From: Tubulanus polymorphus
Lineage: Eukaryota > Nemertea > Palaeonemertea > Tubulaniformes > Tubulanidae
DNA: 64,000 bases
Assembly: GCF_964204645.1 (NCBI RefSeq)
Contig: NC_134026.1
Location: 26,802,650-26,866,649, forward strand
Reading direction: 5' to 3'
The notes beneath the pieces are model-generated. The model saw only the letters and a list, made by a program, of their open reading frames with translations, did not search any database and was not told the DNA's origin. A program made the position numbers and the translations under genes. Numbering within the stretch: position 1 is the stretch's first letter; the number at the start of each line of letters is the position of its first letter. This document shows positions 22,589 to 37,165 of the stretch, piece after piece.

Positions 22589-25500
22589 TTTATCGATTGG
22601 GGCTAGAAGCTCATTGAAATTCAGCGCACGCCAAGATTTAATACCTGCTTGGCTGGGTCTGGGAAAAATAAACACGTGCAGAGCGCGTGTTGGCAGACGA
22701 TGATAGAGAAGCCCATTAATTATGCATGAAATATGAATCTATACCCTGTCACTGAATATGAGCGGGAACATGGGCACAAATAGTTCGATGTAGTTGCACA
22801 TGAGCCATTCTAAGTTTAGAAGGACTTGTTTTACTGTTCAGGTTTCACTTATGCGAGGACATTCTGGATTGGCATAAATGAAGCTTTGCGGGTGGTGTTT
22901 TTAATGCATGCCTCGAAATCTGATTTAAAAATGTAATTATAACTTGAAAGTATTCAACATCTTTCCTTAGGGGTCTGTATTATTTACGAGTAATAATAAC
23001 TTTACAGATAGAATTTAGGCGTAGTCCGCTTCTCAGCTCGTAATTCATTTATAGAACGACCACGCTGGGAAAGCGTTGCTGTAAGTTTTTATGTCTTTCA
23101 TATCAAAAGGTGTTTTGCCAAGTTGTGCGTATTATATTTCCACTTTAAGACGCAACTGTACAGCCCACGGTTTACAATATCAAACGTGCTTATCAATAAA
23201 TATACATTGCTTGAGGAACGAAGTAAGATAGACTTAAATTGAATGATCAATTTTTCACTAAATCCTAATTAGAAATCATTACTGCATTTAAATGAATATG
23301 GATGGTAAGGTGCTTTTGGAGTAGTATATTATTCTTACTCCTACACCTTGCATATAATGTTGTACTAAGTAAAACCCTTGAGAACTTTATGAACATATAT
23401 TTATAGAGCCTTGCGTAGGTGAGACTTTAACCGATTCTAGAAAATAGAAAATGAAAAAGAAAACATCGTACATGTTCTTTGGGGTGTGGTTGACAACTGT
23501 GCATGCTATAAAGGATTAGACATGAAATGTTTTACTGATGGATCATACAATGTGTCCATATAACATGTCCACATGATTTTCAGAGGCTTCTGTTATGGTT
23601 CAAATTGTTGAGTTTTGAGAGTTTTTATGTATGAATAGTCTTGAGACAGAGTTTTAGCTCAGATGTGTAAATAGTAAGTTCAGTATCTGCCTCCTGAATT
23701 ATAACATAGGCATGTTTTCCAATAGAAGTGACTTGGAGAATATTAAAATCTCATCTCCTGGAACTATTAATCAAAGCTAAAAATGAAAATATGACCTTCT
23801 ATCAAATAAATCCAAATTTGATCAAGAGAAGTTATGAGATAGTTGTCTAAAAGTGATATGCTTTGAAGAGGGATAACGAGTCATTAATACCAGCCTGGAT
23901 TCTTTGAAAGTTACAATATTTTCTTTTGAATTAACAGCAACAGATCAGATCAGAAATTGTGTTAATGAGAAGTTGTTTTTGTAATATACTTGTTCAGGGT
24001 TGCGGGTTCATCATAAGCTTCATCATTCATCCATTATATATGAAAACAATTTCAGCTGAACGCAAATTGAACAGAAGCCACTGAAAAACTCATCAAGTTC
24101 TATTTTCTCTGATCAGTAACTTATTTGGGAATGCTTCGAATTTGGCTGTGGATCCCAGTAAATTTTATTTCTTTTATTCGAATGTATCGCCCTGGATGTC
24201 ACGTTTCAGATTCCATGGTATGCTGAGTTTTTAAATATTACATAAGAAATATTTCAAGTCAAAGCGTCATTTAGAAATGAAAAATTGCTTTTGATTGTTG
24301 TTCAGCGTTGATTATTCTTCTAAAGTTTCGAGGTTTTAACTAAACCTCATCATCAGAGAAACGAAAATGAAATAAATTCAAAAAATTTCAAAATATAGAT
24401 GTTACCAAGGAAGATTTGGAAGAGGAACAAGAGACAATCGCTAAATATACAGATAAGACAATATAAGTGCTCGAAGAAGGATTATTTAGCAGATATGTAC
24501 AACTTTGAAAAACCGAGAATATACCAGTCTTGTCTTGCTTTTGATCATTATCATCTACAGATCTCTCAGTTTGACATGTGATCATTATACATACAGAAAC
24601 AGCCAGAATGAAAAAAGATAAAAGCTCTCATTATCTTTGATGAGGGTGACGTGGTGTCTTTTAAAGGATGCTTTATATGGAAGTGGTTACTTTTTATGGG
24701 TCGGTATCTTAAATCGATGTTAGGCTGTTGAGGGTTACTGCAGATAGGTTTCATTTCGGTATTTGCATAATAACTGCCACATATTTTCATCTTCAACTCA
24801 AGGGTGATGGCATTCGTTAATATTCTAAGAGGCTTTTTAAAGAGCACATCGCATCACTTAAGTACTTCTTGTATGGACTTCTTGTATGTTCTGACCATCT
24901 CGTTATTGAAGGAGACCAATGTTATCAACAACTTGACCAAATTCTGCCATATTTTCATATTTTATGTGATGTTCAATCATAAGCCCTTTCTATTAGTAAA
25001 TGACCAACAGGCTCTGAAGACCTTCCAGTTAGGTCAGTAGATAGGGATGAAGTAGATGTGTTTGAGAACGTTATGAGATTGCCGATCTGTTTTCTGTTTT
25101 GTCTTGGATCAATAGTGATATGATGAGAAATAGATGATATTTATGAGTAAATCAATGGTTTTTGTTGATGAAGCTAATAATGTAGCTAATGATTTGATGC
25201 ATTTTTTCAAACAAACACCTTTTCATAATAATCTATGCTAAACACAGTAGTATTCTGAAACAATTTTGTTTATTTCAATAAGAAAAAACTTTCAGATTGA
25301 CTTTTGTTAATTACCCAAGATTTCATCTTTATCATCACATTGTTGGCTGTTCACGAGAAGCCAAATTTTTCTATGACATCTGATCCCTGAAATGCACAAT
25401 AAGAATCACATTTCCATCAGATTTATTGTAAGATAGTTTTTTTTAGAACATGTTCAAGAATATTTAAATGGTTTTAATGTAATGTGGAGCTGATTACGAA

Positions 25501-28179
25501 AGACATTTATTTAGGCAGGATAAAGGTGGACCACATTTTTATTCTGTGGCAAAAAAGCTAATCATGATAATACCTTACATTAACCCGTATAATTCAAGGT
25601 TGCTTCGGTGCTGTTTTTGGTACAGTGTAAATTTATATCCCCCTTTGATGTATAAAAGCTATTTATCTTTTATACCCTCGGCAAGCTTTGAAAAGGTCTA
25701 ATAGATATAATACACCTCTCAGTGCAAAACCCTGCATGATCGAAAGGCCTAATGCCATAGTTGATAGGAATTCATCGCATGAAAATAGTGTATTGTCTCA
25801 TTTTTAATAGTACGTATCAATAAAATAATCCATTTCTGCCCATAAGATTGGCATCATTGAAAATCAATCGCGAACTGTCAAAAGTTGCTCAGCTTCAGCA
25901 AAACTGTCTGGTGCCTCGATAATAAACCAGACATCGCTTTTAGCAAAAATATTGATGACCCTTTTGAGGGACCCTTTGTACTATAGTCACTATCAAACTA
26001 CATAAGATAATGTTGCACTGATCAATAGAACAACAGAAAATAATTACATTCATGTACTGAAACAGACATTTTTCCTGAAATGGTTATAGTCTAAAGGGCC
26101 CACAGGCTTATATTCTAGAATTGATTTAACAAAAATATTTTGGTTAGACACAATCGAAAAAAGGTGTGCCAATCATGAATGAAGCTCATGCTATGGTAAG
26201 CTACAGTACTTCTAAGCCATGATCTAGAACCATCTCATTTTCTTAGCGATGATCAGTTCGATTTCAGTTGCATTATAGCCATCAAATAATGCTTATCATG
26301 TGTGTTGGTGATGGTAGGGTGTAGAGCTTTGCTAGCAGTGAAGTATGATTGACACCATGGTTGGTATCCATGAGAACAAATCTTTGCATTGACGAATTTT
26401 ATCTAGCCTTGGAGTAATCGTTTTACCATCTCGGATGGTTTGAGTACTGGGGGTATATAGTTAAAGTTGATAGAACGGTTAAAGAAACATTCATAACAAA
26501 TACAGATTAATCAGAAAGCTATTACCACCTGACCCGAGACTGAAATACCCGTTGAGAGAAGATATAATGATGTGTAATATCTTCATAGGTGGCTTGAAAA
26601 AGTATGAAAATAATGTTAGCAATCCTGGGTATTTTACCACCTGTCTCAGGTATGCCTGCACACTGGGAATATAACCACTTGTTGGTCAAATTCCTCATCT
26701 ATCAGTTAATGATAAAAAAGGATTTATGTCTCCAAACCATAAGTTCATTTAAGAGTCTGAATTTTTGGGTATTTTTGAAATAATTTTGCTTCATGATACC
26801 TAGCCTTCATAGATTTGACAATGTCACATTTCAATCAATATAGCGCAAATGTAGAGATATAAGTATGAAAAGTGCCGGTGCTTGTTATAAAATTCTTTTT
26901 AATCCAGATAGAAAATTGAATCAATATCGGAGGACAGCTTTGAAACTTTGATGCAATAGCCATCATGCTCATTATCCTGAAACATCATTCTCATGATGAG
27001 ATCAAGGAAGAGAGGTGAGCTATACCTAGATAGAGTAGAGCTACACCTAGAAACACATTTATAATATTGATATTTGCCGGGTCAAGACTTATGGAAGAGT
27101 TGGAATTTATTTGCCCGAATATCCACTACTTTAGCGTAATTTCAGCTGTGTATGGATCATGAATGCACTGAATGCCTTGTACTCGGTAAACTATATAAAA
27201 ATCGATTTTGAAAACGCTACTACCGGGTACATACCCCAACCTGGGTCATTGGGTACTATAATTACTAAACTGGATTGATTGAAATATTTATATTGATATT
27301 GATAAAATTTGATTTAATTTCATTACATGATAATATGTTTTATCGCTATTTTGTAACAGATTAAATTACATGAACTCGTGGAACACGTATTCCAGTTAAT
27401 TCTTAGTTGTATTATCAGCTGACAGATTTGTAGATAAAACTTTTTAATCGAAAATGTTTTGTATGATCAGCTTAAAAGAATAGATATGTACATATCCAAG
27501 CAAGTCAACTTTAGCAAATCAAACGAATAGAATGTGACATTTGCTGAAGTCAACTTGCAGATGTTGCATTCTGATGGATATATTTGGAACTGTTGGAGCT
27601 TAGATTTTCATTAGACATTTACAGAATGATTTATACAGCACAGCATGGATGTTGCGTCTAAGCATGGGTTGAAATTGCTATATGCCTCTACGGCATAGAA
27701 AATACCTGGAAAATTTCTCCGATAACCTACATATCAGGTTCATAAAAATACCAGGTGTATATTCGCTGTAGCTCAGGGCTACATGCACTAAATGTTGGGT
27801 TTTGGATTGGTCTATACCTAGTTGCATTTATCTGGGGTCAACTAACTGAAATTCTATCCAGCTAATATCAACATCATTCAAAATTCTGCCAGACCCGGTC
27901 TACGGTATGATGGTTATTTATGCATATTGACATGTAATGGCACTCAAGTGAGAGATGATTATTGAGTAATAAACCTGCATTGGATCCCTGGTATCCAACG
28001 TGGGTTTCTATGTATAAACAGGGAAGTCTGCGCCACCTCTCTGGTGTAAAATAACAGCGAACACAGCACAATATACAGTCTGTTCTCATATTTGCATGGG
28101 TACACACATGATGAGAGTAGATGCGGGCTAGTAACAGCTGTTGTCAAATAAAAGAGCCACCATGTTCTCATAAATAATA
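22589..28179. other. Gene-poor AT-rich sequence
   Basis: No gene recognised. Near 24310-24360 a TTTCGAGG...CCTCATCATCAG stretch resembles the terminal region of some retroelements, but the adjoining minus-strand frames (24388-24847) are broken and unrecognised. No RNA gene was seen. Confidence 0.4.
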
Positions 28180-28650
28180 TAGTCTCGGTTGTTTCGATTG
28201 CGTTTTCATTTCGCAAATGAATGGAGATATCATTAACCGGTATTAATCATCCCGAATAGGATATTCTACTGTTACTTTTAATCCGAATTCATAGAATACA
28301 CTTAGATATCCAGTATAAAGAAGTGTCACTGTTATTTATTAGTTTAATTATAACAAATTATTACAAGTATGTGACATTCTCCGTTAATGGTAATTTGATC
28401 GATTTCTATTCACATCAATTTTCATTCATCATTAATTTATCGACGGCTGTAAATGATAATACTTATTGGAAGGATATATCCTTGCGTGACACGACATGAC
28501 AGAGTGATAAATATTGCGATATGACAAATGTATTTCTCTAGAAAATCATTCATCAAGTTTTATTCTTCTCGGAATTCAAAATAAACGTTAGCCGTTTTAT
28601 TCCGTATAATTATGGTGAGATTTATGAGATCTTAATTCATTATTCTTCTT
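28180..28650. promoter_or_regulatory. Candidate cis-regulatory block
   Basis: Unlike its surroundings, the block is dense in homeodomain- and octamer-type cores (ATTAAT, TTAATTA, TAATGGTAATTTGATCGAT) and holds the 14-bp palindrome AAGGATATATCCTT (28470-28483). No ORF or repeat structure explains it. Regulatory function is inferred from composition and from its position upstream of SoxC. Confidence 0.25.
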
Positions 28651-31600
28651 CAACATGTTAAACTGAGTGGTGAACAGCTTGACACTCACTTAACTATTAT
28701 TATCAGCATGTCTCTCGACATGACAATTTCAGTAATATCATTCATCATGGAAAGACAATACGTCTCAGAATTCCTGCAACAGCTGATGGTGATTTTAATG
28801 TGCATTTATGACATTTATCACTAGGTGGTCTTAATATTTATGGATTTGAGGTAATTCAGTGCAAAACAACATTTGTATGTCCGTTCCTCATTGCGCGCAG
28901 TACTGGACCATTAAAATGTTGGTTGAACATATGGAGAACTTTATATTTGTTCATTTTTAATAACTAAAACAAATTCGGTTGAATTGATTTTTACTTGTAT
29001 GTCTAGATCCTGTTCAAATGCGATCCCATCACGTAATTTCATGGAATACTTAGAATTTGACACGATCCAGCTATCAGAATTAATGCGACCTTCACCTTCA
29101 TTCAGGCAGTACTGTAAATATTCACTTGTCTATAATTACAGACTGTTTGGGTGGCAGCCAGGTCATTTGATTGATCTAGATCGCTATATATAGATTATAT
29201 GTATATATATCCAGTCTGTGTATAGTAAGGCTATCATTAATTTGTAATGAAAACTTATTTGATTTAAATTATACGTAATTATGTGTTTACATGTTCTGTC
29301 AATTTCTCTACTATGTATAGCTCTCATTGGTATATTGGGTATCTTTTTTAGAAATGGCATCTCTAAATTTTTCACTGAAGGTGATATCGAAATATTGAAT
29401 GAATAAATTAAGATATTAGGTACTGGTTTATTCCATTGGATTTTTTGTGACACCAGAAACGTGCAAACTGAATGGATTTAACGCAATATGAAATTGACCT
29501 TTTGATATGTGGGTCACCTGCTAACCTATTAACATTTGGGTCATTGAATTGCTTCTAATGATTTTTGATGTTCCATAATAGTATAACAATCTAAAAGCAA
29601 ATATTTCAAATTTTGTTGGCTTCTAAAGCATCACTACCTTCAAAGAGGTTTATATTGGGAATTTAGTGTATGAACATACTGTGTTGAAATGATTTACTTC
29701 TCTAACAGTGTGCTATTTCTGATAGATTCAGAAGAACCTAATATGTTCTATGAATTAGCTGGAATTTAGGTCATGGTCAGCCAATATTAGTTGGTTGAGA
29801 AGTTCAGACTGACCCTTTTGGTACTGAGCCAATCTTAAATTAAATACCTGTTGGCTATCACGTTAGTCTGTTAATGCAGGGCAAGGTCGTTCCGCGGAAA
29901 TCAAATTCCCTCTATTTTACACCAAAATACATTTCTGTAGCATTCGCTGATCTGAATATACCGTACACGTATTTATTTTTGAGTGAATTCCACTTCATTT
30001 CTCTATTTTTATCATACAATGCTAAAGCAGGAAAGCAAATGGATTGTGAAATAACCACTTTAGTACGCTTGAATTTTTGCATGTTTCATTTGAATTGCGA
30101 AATCTCATGATATTTCATAGCTATGTTGGATGATCAGAGACCTATGAGACAAATCTAACAAACATACAAATCAAAACAGGGCATCTACAATGTATTTGGC
30201 TACAATTCCATTGTATCAGATAAACTTGTTAAACTTTCTGAGTTTAGTTACTATATGGTGAAGTGTAGTGTACATAAAACAAGTTTGAATCATAGAATAC
30301 TAGGTAAATCCCTGATTTATGGGGAAAGATGAATTAAAGTTTGAAGATGCATCGCCAAGATTGGTATTAAGATTATTTCAGCCACATCATCAAGATACTG
30401 TGAAAGGTATGACCGTAGTGACCTTGACAACTAATCTGTGCTACAGTTGGATGATGCACTGAAAATACCTTTCGGTACACACACACACATGAAAAGATTA
30501 GTGCCATGCAACATAATAGTTACAGGGCTGAACTTATGATAATTTATTGAAATTCATGACATATTTTCATTTGGGTGTAGAGCAATTTCAAGCTAAACGA
30601 CATGGACTGCAGAATTCTGCAGCATGTTTTATGAATAAACATATAAAGATGTAGCAGTAGGTGATGTTTCTTCATTAGATAGAGCTCTGTGTGAAAGGAG
30701 AATATGAAATGAATTTTCTTGACCTTTATAATGGTCACTTTTGGCCACCCCCATCATCTTTCATTCCACAAAAATATAATCTTGCATAACAATAGATGCA
30801 TCTAGAACAATGAAATATTTTGGAGGTGCATCGGTATAAGCTTATGAAAAAACCTGCTTGAACTACATAATTTAATAGGATTGAATGATATGTTTCCCTG
30901 TATTTACTGTTTACCATATGTCTATTTAGAAATGTGATTATCTATGGTGGTCAGTGACCAGTGGACCAAGGTGAAGGTTGGTCTGTTGATGAATGCTGGG
31001 TCAAGGTCATAAGGAAGCTGTAATGAATTACAAATGAAAGAATACATTACCCCCAAATAATACCCTACAAGGCTCAATTTACCCATGAAAAATGTTTTCT
31101 CATTTGTACTGAAATGATATATTTAATTTTGTCATTTAATTTACCCTGCGATGTGATATTTATGAAGAGGTTTCTGATTAAGTGTAAAACCAGACTGAAA
31201 TATTGGTCATCCACCTCTTCCCTGAGTAATAAAACTTGAAGTGGCTGAATGGGTCCTCATGCAATCTGCAGATTAAATTAATGAGAGACGCTGATAGAAA
31301 AAAAGTGGAAGTCCATTTGTGCAGTCTAGCAGAAGATTTGTCAGGAAATTTTGTTTGCTATTCAGCTTTTGTCATCAGAAATGAGACCCCTGCCTGGGAT
31401 ACCTGGCGTGTGAGTCAGCGGATCTAGAAGCAGACATCGCCTGTGGCGATCTGCCTCAAACGTAATGATTAATCTTGTTATATCACTACACTCAGTACTG
31501 TTCTATATTTGAGGTTACAATACAGACAACCGACACGAAGCTATGACACTGCATTAATTATGATCGAAAGATTCTGTTATTTTTCATGAAATCTATTCCC

Positions 31601-34600
31601 AATGATGAGAATGTAAGATGAAGAACTGCTAATGACACTCTAGTGACACTAATCCTGTCCCTTGGCATTCATTGTTTTTAATCCTATATCACATTACACA
31701 ACTTCCACTGACATAACAAGCTTGAAGTCTTCTTTAATTTCTATTGCATGCAGAATATTTTCTCAGAATGTGTAGCATTTATGAATTCATTTATAATTCA
31801 AAAGTATTTCAACTGAATATTTCAGAAACTATAGTTGCAATCTCGTATGTTGACATTATGTGAGATCAAACCATCTGACATCTGACCAATCTTTACATTT
31901 TACCATCCTATTGAAATCTTAGTAAATATTGGACTGGTTTGCATTTGATAAGTTCACCTCCCATAATAGAAGTACTAGAGGTAATGAGGTCACATAAACA
32001 ATGATTTCACGTTAAATCAACTTATTTAAGTTTTCAGATGAGATTGATTATCGTCTATAAAAGGTGGTATTTTCAAAGAAAATCAATGATTGAATAAGAG
32101 CTTTAAATCTATCAAAATGGTTGAACAGTTTTAATGGGCAATATGCATTTTATCTTTTCTTATTGATTGATCCCTGCTGTGGATGGAAAAATCAATTTGT
32201 AATGTATCAATTATTTTTTTCATCTGCAATCATAGGCTTTGTAACATAATCCCTTTCATTCTATTCACAGTTATTCATGTTCACATCATTAGTAATTCAC
32301 TATAGTCACTGCATCCGATAATATCGTCATAAAAAATTGTCATCCTGCGTGTGCACGCACAGAAACAGCTCGAAAATCTCTTTAAATGAGTTGAAATATT
32401 GCCTCAAGTGATAATCTTTATCATCATTTGTTTTGTTGAGTTTAGCAGCAGTAGCGATGAGTCAGAGAGGAAAATTGCGCTCACTAATCCCGGGCAGCTC
32501 ACTGAGTAGCAATTAGTGTCACCAGTCTATTCTCCGTCTATCAGTTGCAGTCTTCAGAGACCTGTCTGTCACAGTTCATAATCAGCTTCGAAATTACAGC
32601 CTACCGTCTCTGGACCAGGTGCAGAGATGCAAATGTTTCCGCTGTCATTTTGTCCTACGATTTCAATGATCAATGGTCAAAGCACTTTGATGGATTCCTT
32701 TTCCTATACAAGAGATGTTAATTATTCCTGTGTATTTGTGTGTGTGTGCAGTTCTTATTGCAAAACCTCATCAAACCTCCTGGGTGACTCTCACTCACTG
32801 CCTTACACTAATTAGAACGTCAGTGTATAAAATAAAAACAGCACATCCAATCGCTTAATTTTTCACCACCCACTAAATCTTATCCGGTATACATTAAGTG
32901 ACCATGATTTGTACGAGTGTTCCGTATCCTCAATGGTCATAAAGGACAGTCATTTAGAGGTGTACGATTGCACACATTACAGTGATTCTGTTTCTGATGC
33001 AGGATTTTATGTAATTAGACATCAGGAATATTGGGTGATGGATCGTGTTTATTCTGTATTTTATCTTTGTTATTATAATCCGGTTCTACATTAACTTCAA
33101 TATCTTCCCCTGACTGTGCTGCATTGTTATCAAATTGGCAAGTGCCTGATCAAAAGATCTATCTGTAATTTATTTTAATTTCTGCTGCCACTACCGCATG
33201 CCCGTGAATACATTACAGTTATTGAGAGTCGTTTTTATCGGAGTTTTCAGTTTTGTTTTATATCTACCGACATCGTCGGGTCGTAGACAGGGGATTTGTG
33301 TTATATTAGCAATCGCGTTATGAAAGTGACGATAAAAAGAAAATACAGACAGATATTTATGGCTGGAAATGAGCCATATCTGTGATGCATTAATTTGATA
33401 ATTTAGTGAATACGGTCGAGTTTCAGAACCTAACTAGGGTCACCGGATAAAACGTATTAATTATATGTTACTGATTGGTTTCCCCACGTAATTAACCTTT
33501 TTCGAAATTTGTGATAACTTCCTGTAATTCAAATACAAAAGCATACATTAGATTATTATCTATCTATATGTTGAATAATGACTTATTAGGTTTCCATCCT
33601 ATTTATATTAATTAATATTGTCTAATCAGGTTTTGGTTAATCAGTTTAATGCTAGTGCCTAGGGTCAGCAGGAGGTATTGCGTAACTTAGATGATGAAGC
33701 TTTGCCATTTGAAATCATCATTGAAATTGTAATGAGAGGGAGAATCTTTGATAAGGCGTTTAATGGTGCATTAACTCAACTAATGAATACAGTTGCATCA
33801 TTCTCTCAGATATTCATTGCTTCATTTTGATTTGCACAAAACTTTCTCACATTAACACATTGACATCATTTATAACATTAATCCATGGATCAGTCATTGA
33901 TTCTGTAGATTTCTATAGAAAATAATGCCTGACACTTTACTTCTAGGGTTCTTGGTTTCTATAGCTTTCACATTGGATTCAGATTTATTTTCAATTCATT
34001 GAATAGCCAAATCTCGTTGATAGGGCTTTCTCTACCCTCAAATAATCAAATTAGAATTTGATAAGCTCTAAGTTGACCACTTATGAATTCAGTCAAACCT
34101 GCCAGATTGGTTTAATTCTGATTTTGGTCTAATCTGGATATGATATGAAATATGACGTTTAATTGAGATCGGTCCCAGTGTACATTAACATTAATTGATA
34201 GTTATTGACAAGGAATAAAAAAAAGAATGTCTCTTATGAATTTAGATCTTGCAATACACAAAGAAAGAAGACTGTGAAAAGGTTTACTTGAGCTAGTAGT
34301 TTATTTCAATGTTTTGACTTATTCCTATATGTATATTTCATAATTTCTGTTGTAACATTAGTATTGCTGAAGATGACATGGAGTGTTTCATCATGATTAA
34401 AGAATATTTCGCTCAACCCATTATTATATTAACTGTTTGTAAATGTTACGTTGATGAGGAGAACACTGATAGACAGTCATCCATTCCGATCAGAAAGTAC
34501 AATTTTCAAGTCTAGATTTTATGCAAGAATGTCACCTGGCACGGTTTATGTATCATTAAGCATTACAAGATGCCCGGGAATAATGCTGTCCCATTTCCTG

Positions 34601-37123
34601 GATATTTGTCATCTGGTGATGGCTGTAAGCATTTATCACGCAGTGATTCTGCCATCCAAGGAAGATCGATCGTAGGAATTAATGGTCAATATAAATGTAA
34701 ATTCTATGCTTTTCTGCAAGGAAAAAGCCGACATTGAATTAACAACTCGAGATCAAGCATTCGTCTCTTATTTGGTCGCTAATTATGATTGGGTAATGCG
34801 ATTTACAAACGGGGTGTTGTAGCCTTTATTTAATCGTACATTGTCTATCAGACCGGTTGTTATGAGGACATTGGCATTTGGTTAAACGCGACAAATAAGG
34901 TTGATAATTAGACGTGTAGTTTCCTCTACTAATTTTGTGTCCGTTTGGGAATCGTTTGATTACTGTTAGAAACGTGCTTAATTGCTAGGAAATCACACTA
35001 CTCTCTACTGACTGGGCGGAAAAATCCCATCTGATTATTTTGTGGAAATTCCTCCAGAGGTTATGTCCTCAGGATATAGGAGCAGTAGCACACTGAGTGA
35101 GTGTGGAAACAGCTAAACTGGACTGACAAACCCTGTTTACAATAGGTGATTTGATATCTGTATGTGCATGGCCCACCACGAGTACCTTGACTTCCTGATA
35201 ATAGAATGACTATAATTATCTCTGTTGGTTGTATAAAGTCATGCCATTTATCCATGTGCCTGACAGTTACAGATAGACATGCTGGCCTTCCTTATATGGG
35301 TTTATTAAAACACTTGCGTCAAAAATGAAATTAAGAGTAATCCCACAATTGAAGACCAAAAAGTTCAAAAGTTGATTGAAAAGTTGATTGAGGCCCGAAC
35401 TCAGTTCTGTTTTCTAACAGCCATCACCACCTCATGATGGCTGTTTACTTTTCACTATTTCACTTTTTGAACTTCTATTGTTTGTTAAATTGTGAGATTT
35501 CTCTTAATGTTTCATTATACTGTTTTCTTTTTGTATAATCAGTTAGCTTTTAATTAGGTGTGTGGCTTTTCTTCAAGACTAATTCAACCAAAATCTAATA
35601 CGGACTTAAACGTGGATATTCGCGATCTCTCGGGACGTATTGCGGCCCAGATGTCATTATAGTTAAATGTCTTATCATTTCATGAGAGAAACGGATAAAA
35701 TTCATGACTTGTGAATTCAGTGGGTCGATTTAACATAAATCACACTTCGTTCCGCGCTCTGATTTGAAATTTTTATGTCTTAGTAGATATCACCAGGGAT
35801 AAAGCACCAATTGTACTTTTCCTCCTGTCTTTAATCCATCAATTAGATAGTGACATGGAATGATAGTTTTTATGTGTCTCATAAACCTGAGTGTGAGCTT
35901 CGTTCCTGAGAATCCCCAAAGAAATAGTTAAATCTACATTAATCTGCCAGTACGCATTACGGTGTCACATTATTGTCTTTTCGTTGATCTGCAGAAGTCT
36001 CCAGATTTAGTCGACAGTTTTCCCACTTGGCAAAGTCTCGTTCGAGGTCATTATATCGAAGCAAAAGTGCTCTCTCAGAAAATCATGAAGGCATCTTAGG
36101 TAATGCTTATTCGCTGCTGCGGAGATAAGCATTCGTGCAATTTGATTCTGATTTCATGCTGAAATTTGAACCCGAAGGCAAATATTTTGAGCTGTAACAG
36201 GACATGTTATCATTTGAACGGTTTGTATTGATTTTGAGCTGCCCCGCATTCAAATAGCCGTAAGATAACAAGCGCTAAATACATCGAATTCACTGGTACC
36301 TTGGTAACAAAATTGCTGTTAAAAACTCCTGTCTTAGTCACATCCGGACAATTATTAAGGAATTGCTAGACTTCTAGCGTGAGCAGCAATAGTCATTGAT
36401 AATCTAGCATGTCTCGTCATGCGGAACTAATGCTATTGTCAATTAGACCGCTCTCATCCATCTCGCGACAGCATTTTGCCATCGGCATCACACTCTTATC
36501 CACAGATCAACTTCAATTTCATATGGACAATCAAATTTTTAATAATTATATGGCTTACAGATTGACTTTTTCTCCCTATGGAATTTGTTGTTTTGCTTGA
36601 ATGACAATTCTCACTCAAATGCTTCCAGGACTAAAGTAATTACCATCAATTGTACAATTGATGAAGCTTGACAGAATTAACTCCGTTTTCCTCTTCTATG
36701 TCTGATAATGAAATAGACTGATTCTTTTAGCACAGCTGAAAATATTTAATGTTCTGACACAAACATGCTCGACCATGTATTACTGTCATATCTGGATGTT
36801 ACTTCAACGTACTGAACATGCCAATCAAATAAAAAAGTTATTGGATAAATGATACACCGAATAGATCTAACTCGTTTCATGTGATATTTCTCCGATATCC
36901 ACTAATCTAATATTTCATATCGATTATTTGTGCATGACACTCTATCAGGTTGAAGGTTTAGGCGGCAGGATATTGATCAGACTGTCTCTCAGTCACCAGT
37001 CAATTCTCGTTATTGGTTTTATCGACCAATATAATAATTAGATGTAAGCAGTGGTCATCACCTGCTTCGCGCTGTTTATCATAGACAATTCTGAGAATAA
37101 AATCACACATATTTACTTTGTCC
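28651..37123. other. Gene-poor region with several complex-sequence islands
   Basis: No gene recognised. Sub-stretches with more CpG and less simple sequence than the surroundings are at about 32330-32620, 33180-33330 (with CCGACATCGTCGG), 34680-35040 and 35610-36300. A short perfect hairpin, AACAGCCATCA paired with TGATGGCTGTT, lies at 35416-35445. A short CA microsatellite is near 30478-30489 and a short GT run near 32740. Confidence 0.4.
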
Positions 37124-37165
37124 ACAGAGCATGGACTCTAACACATTTTAGAGTCCATGCTCTGT
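37124..37165. repeat. Perfect 18-bp inverted repeat with 6-nt loop
   Basis: ACAGAGCATGGACTCTAA (37124-37141) is followed after CACATT by its exact reverse complement (37148-37165). The stem is too short for a typical animal pre-microRNA. Function unknown. Confidence 0.8.

Noticed and set aside
24310-25040. Possible decayed retroelement (TTTCGAGG...CATCATCAG tail and broken minus-strand frames)
   Set aside because: No reverse transcriptase or endonuclease motif could be read in any frame. The tail resemblance alone is too weak.
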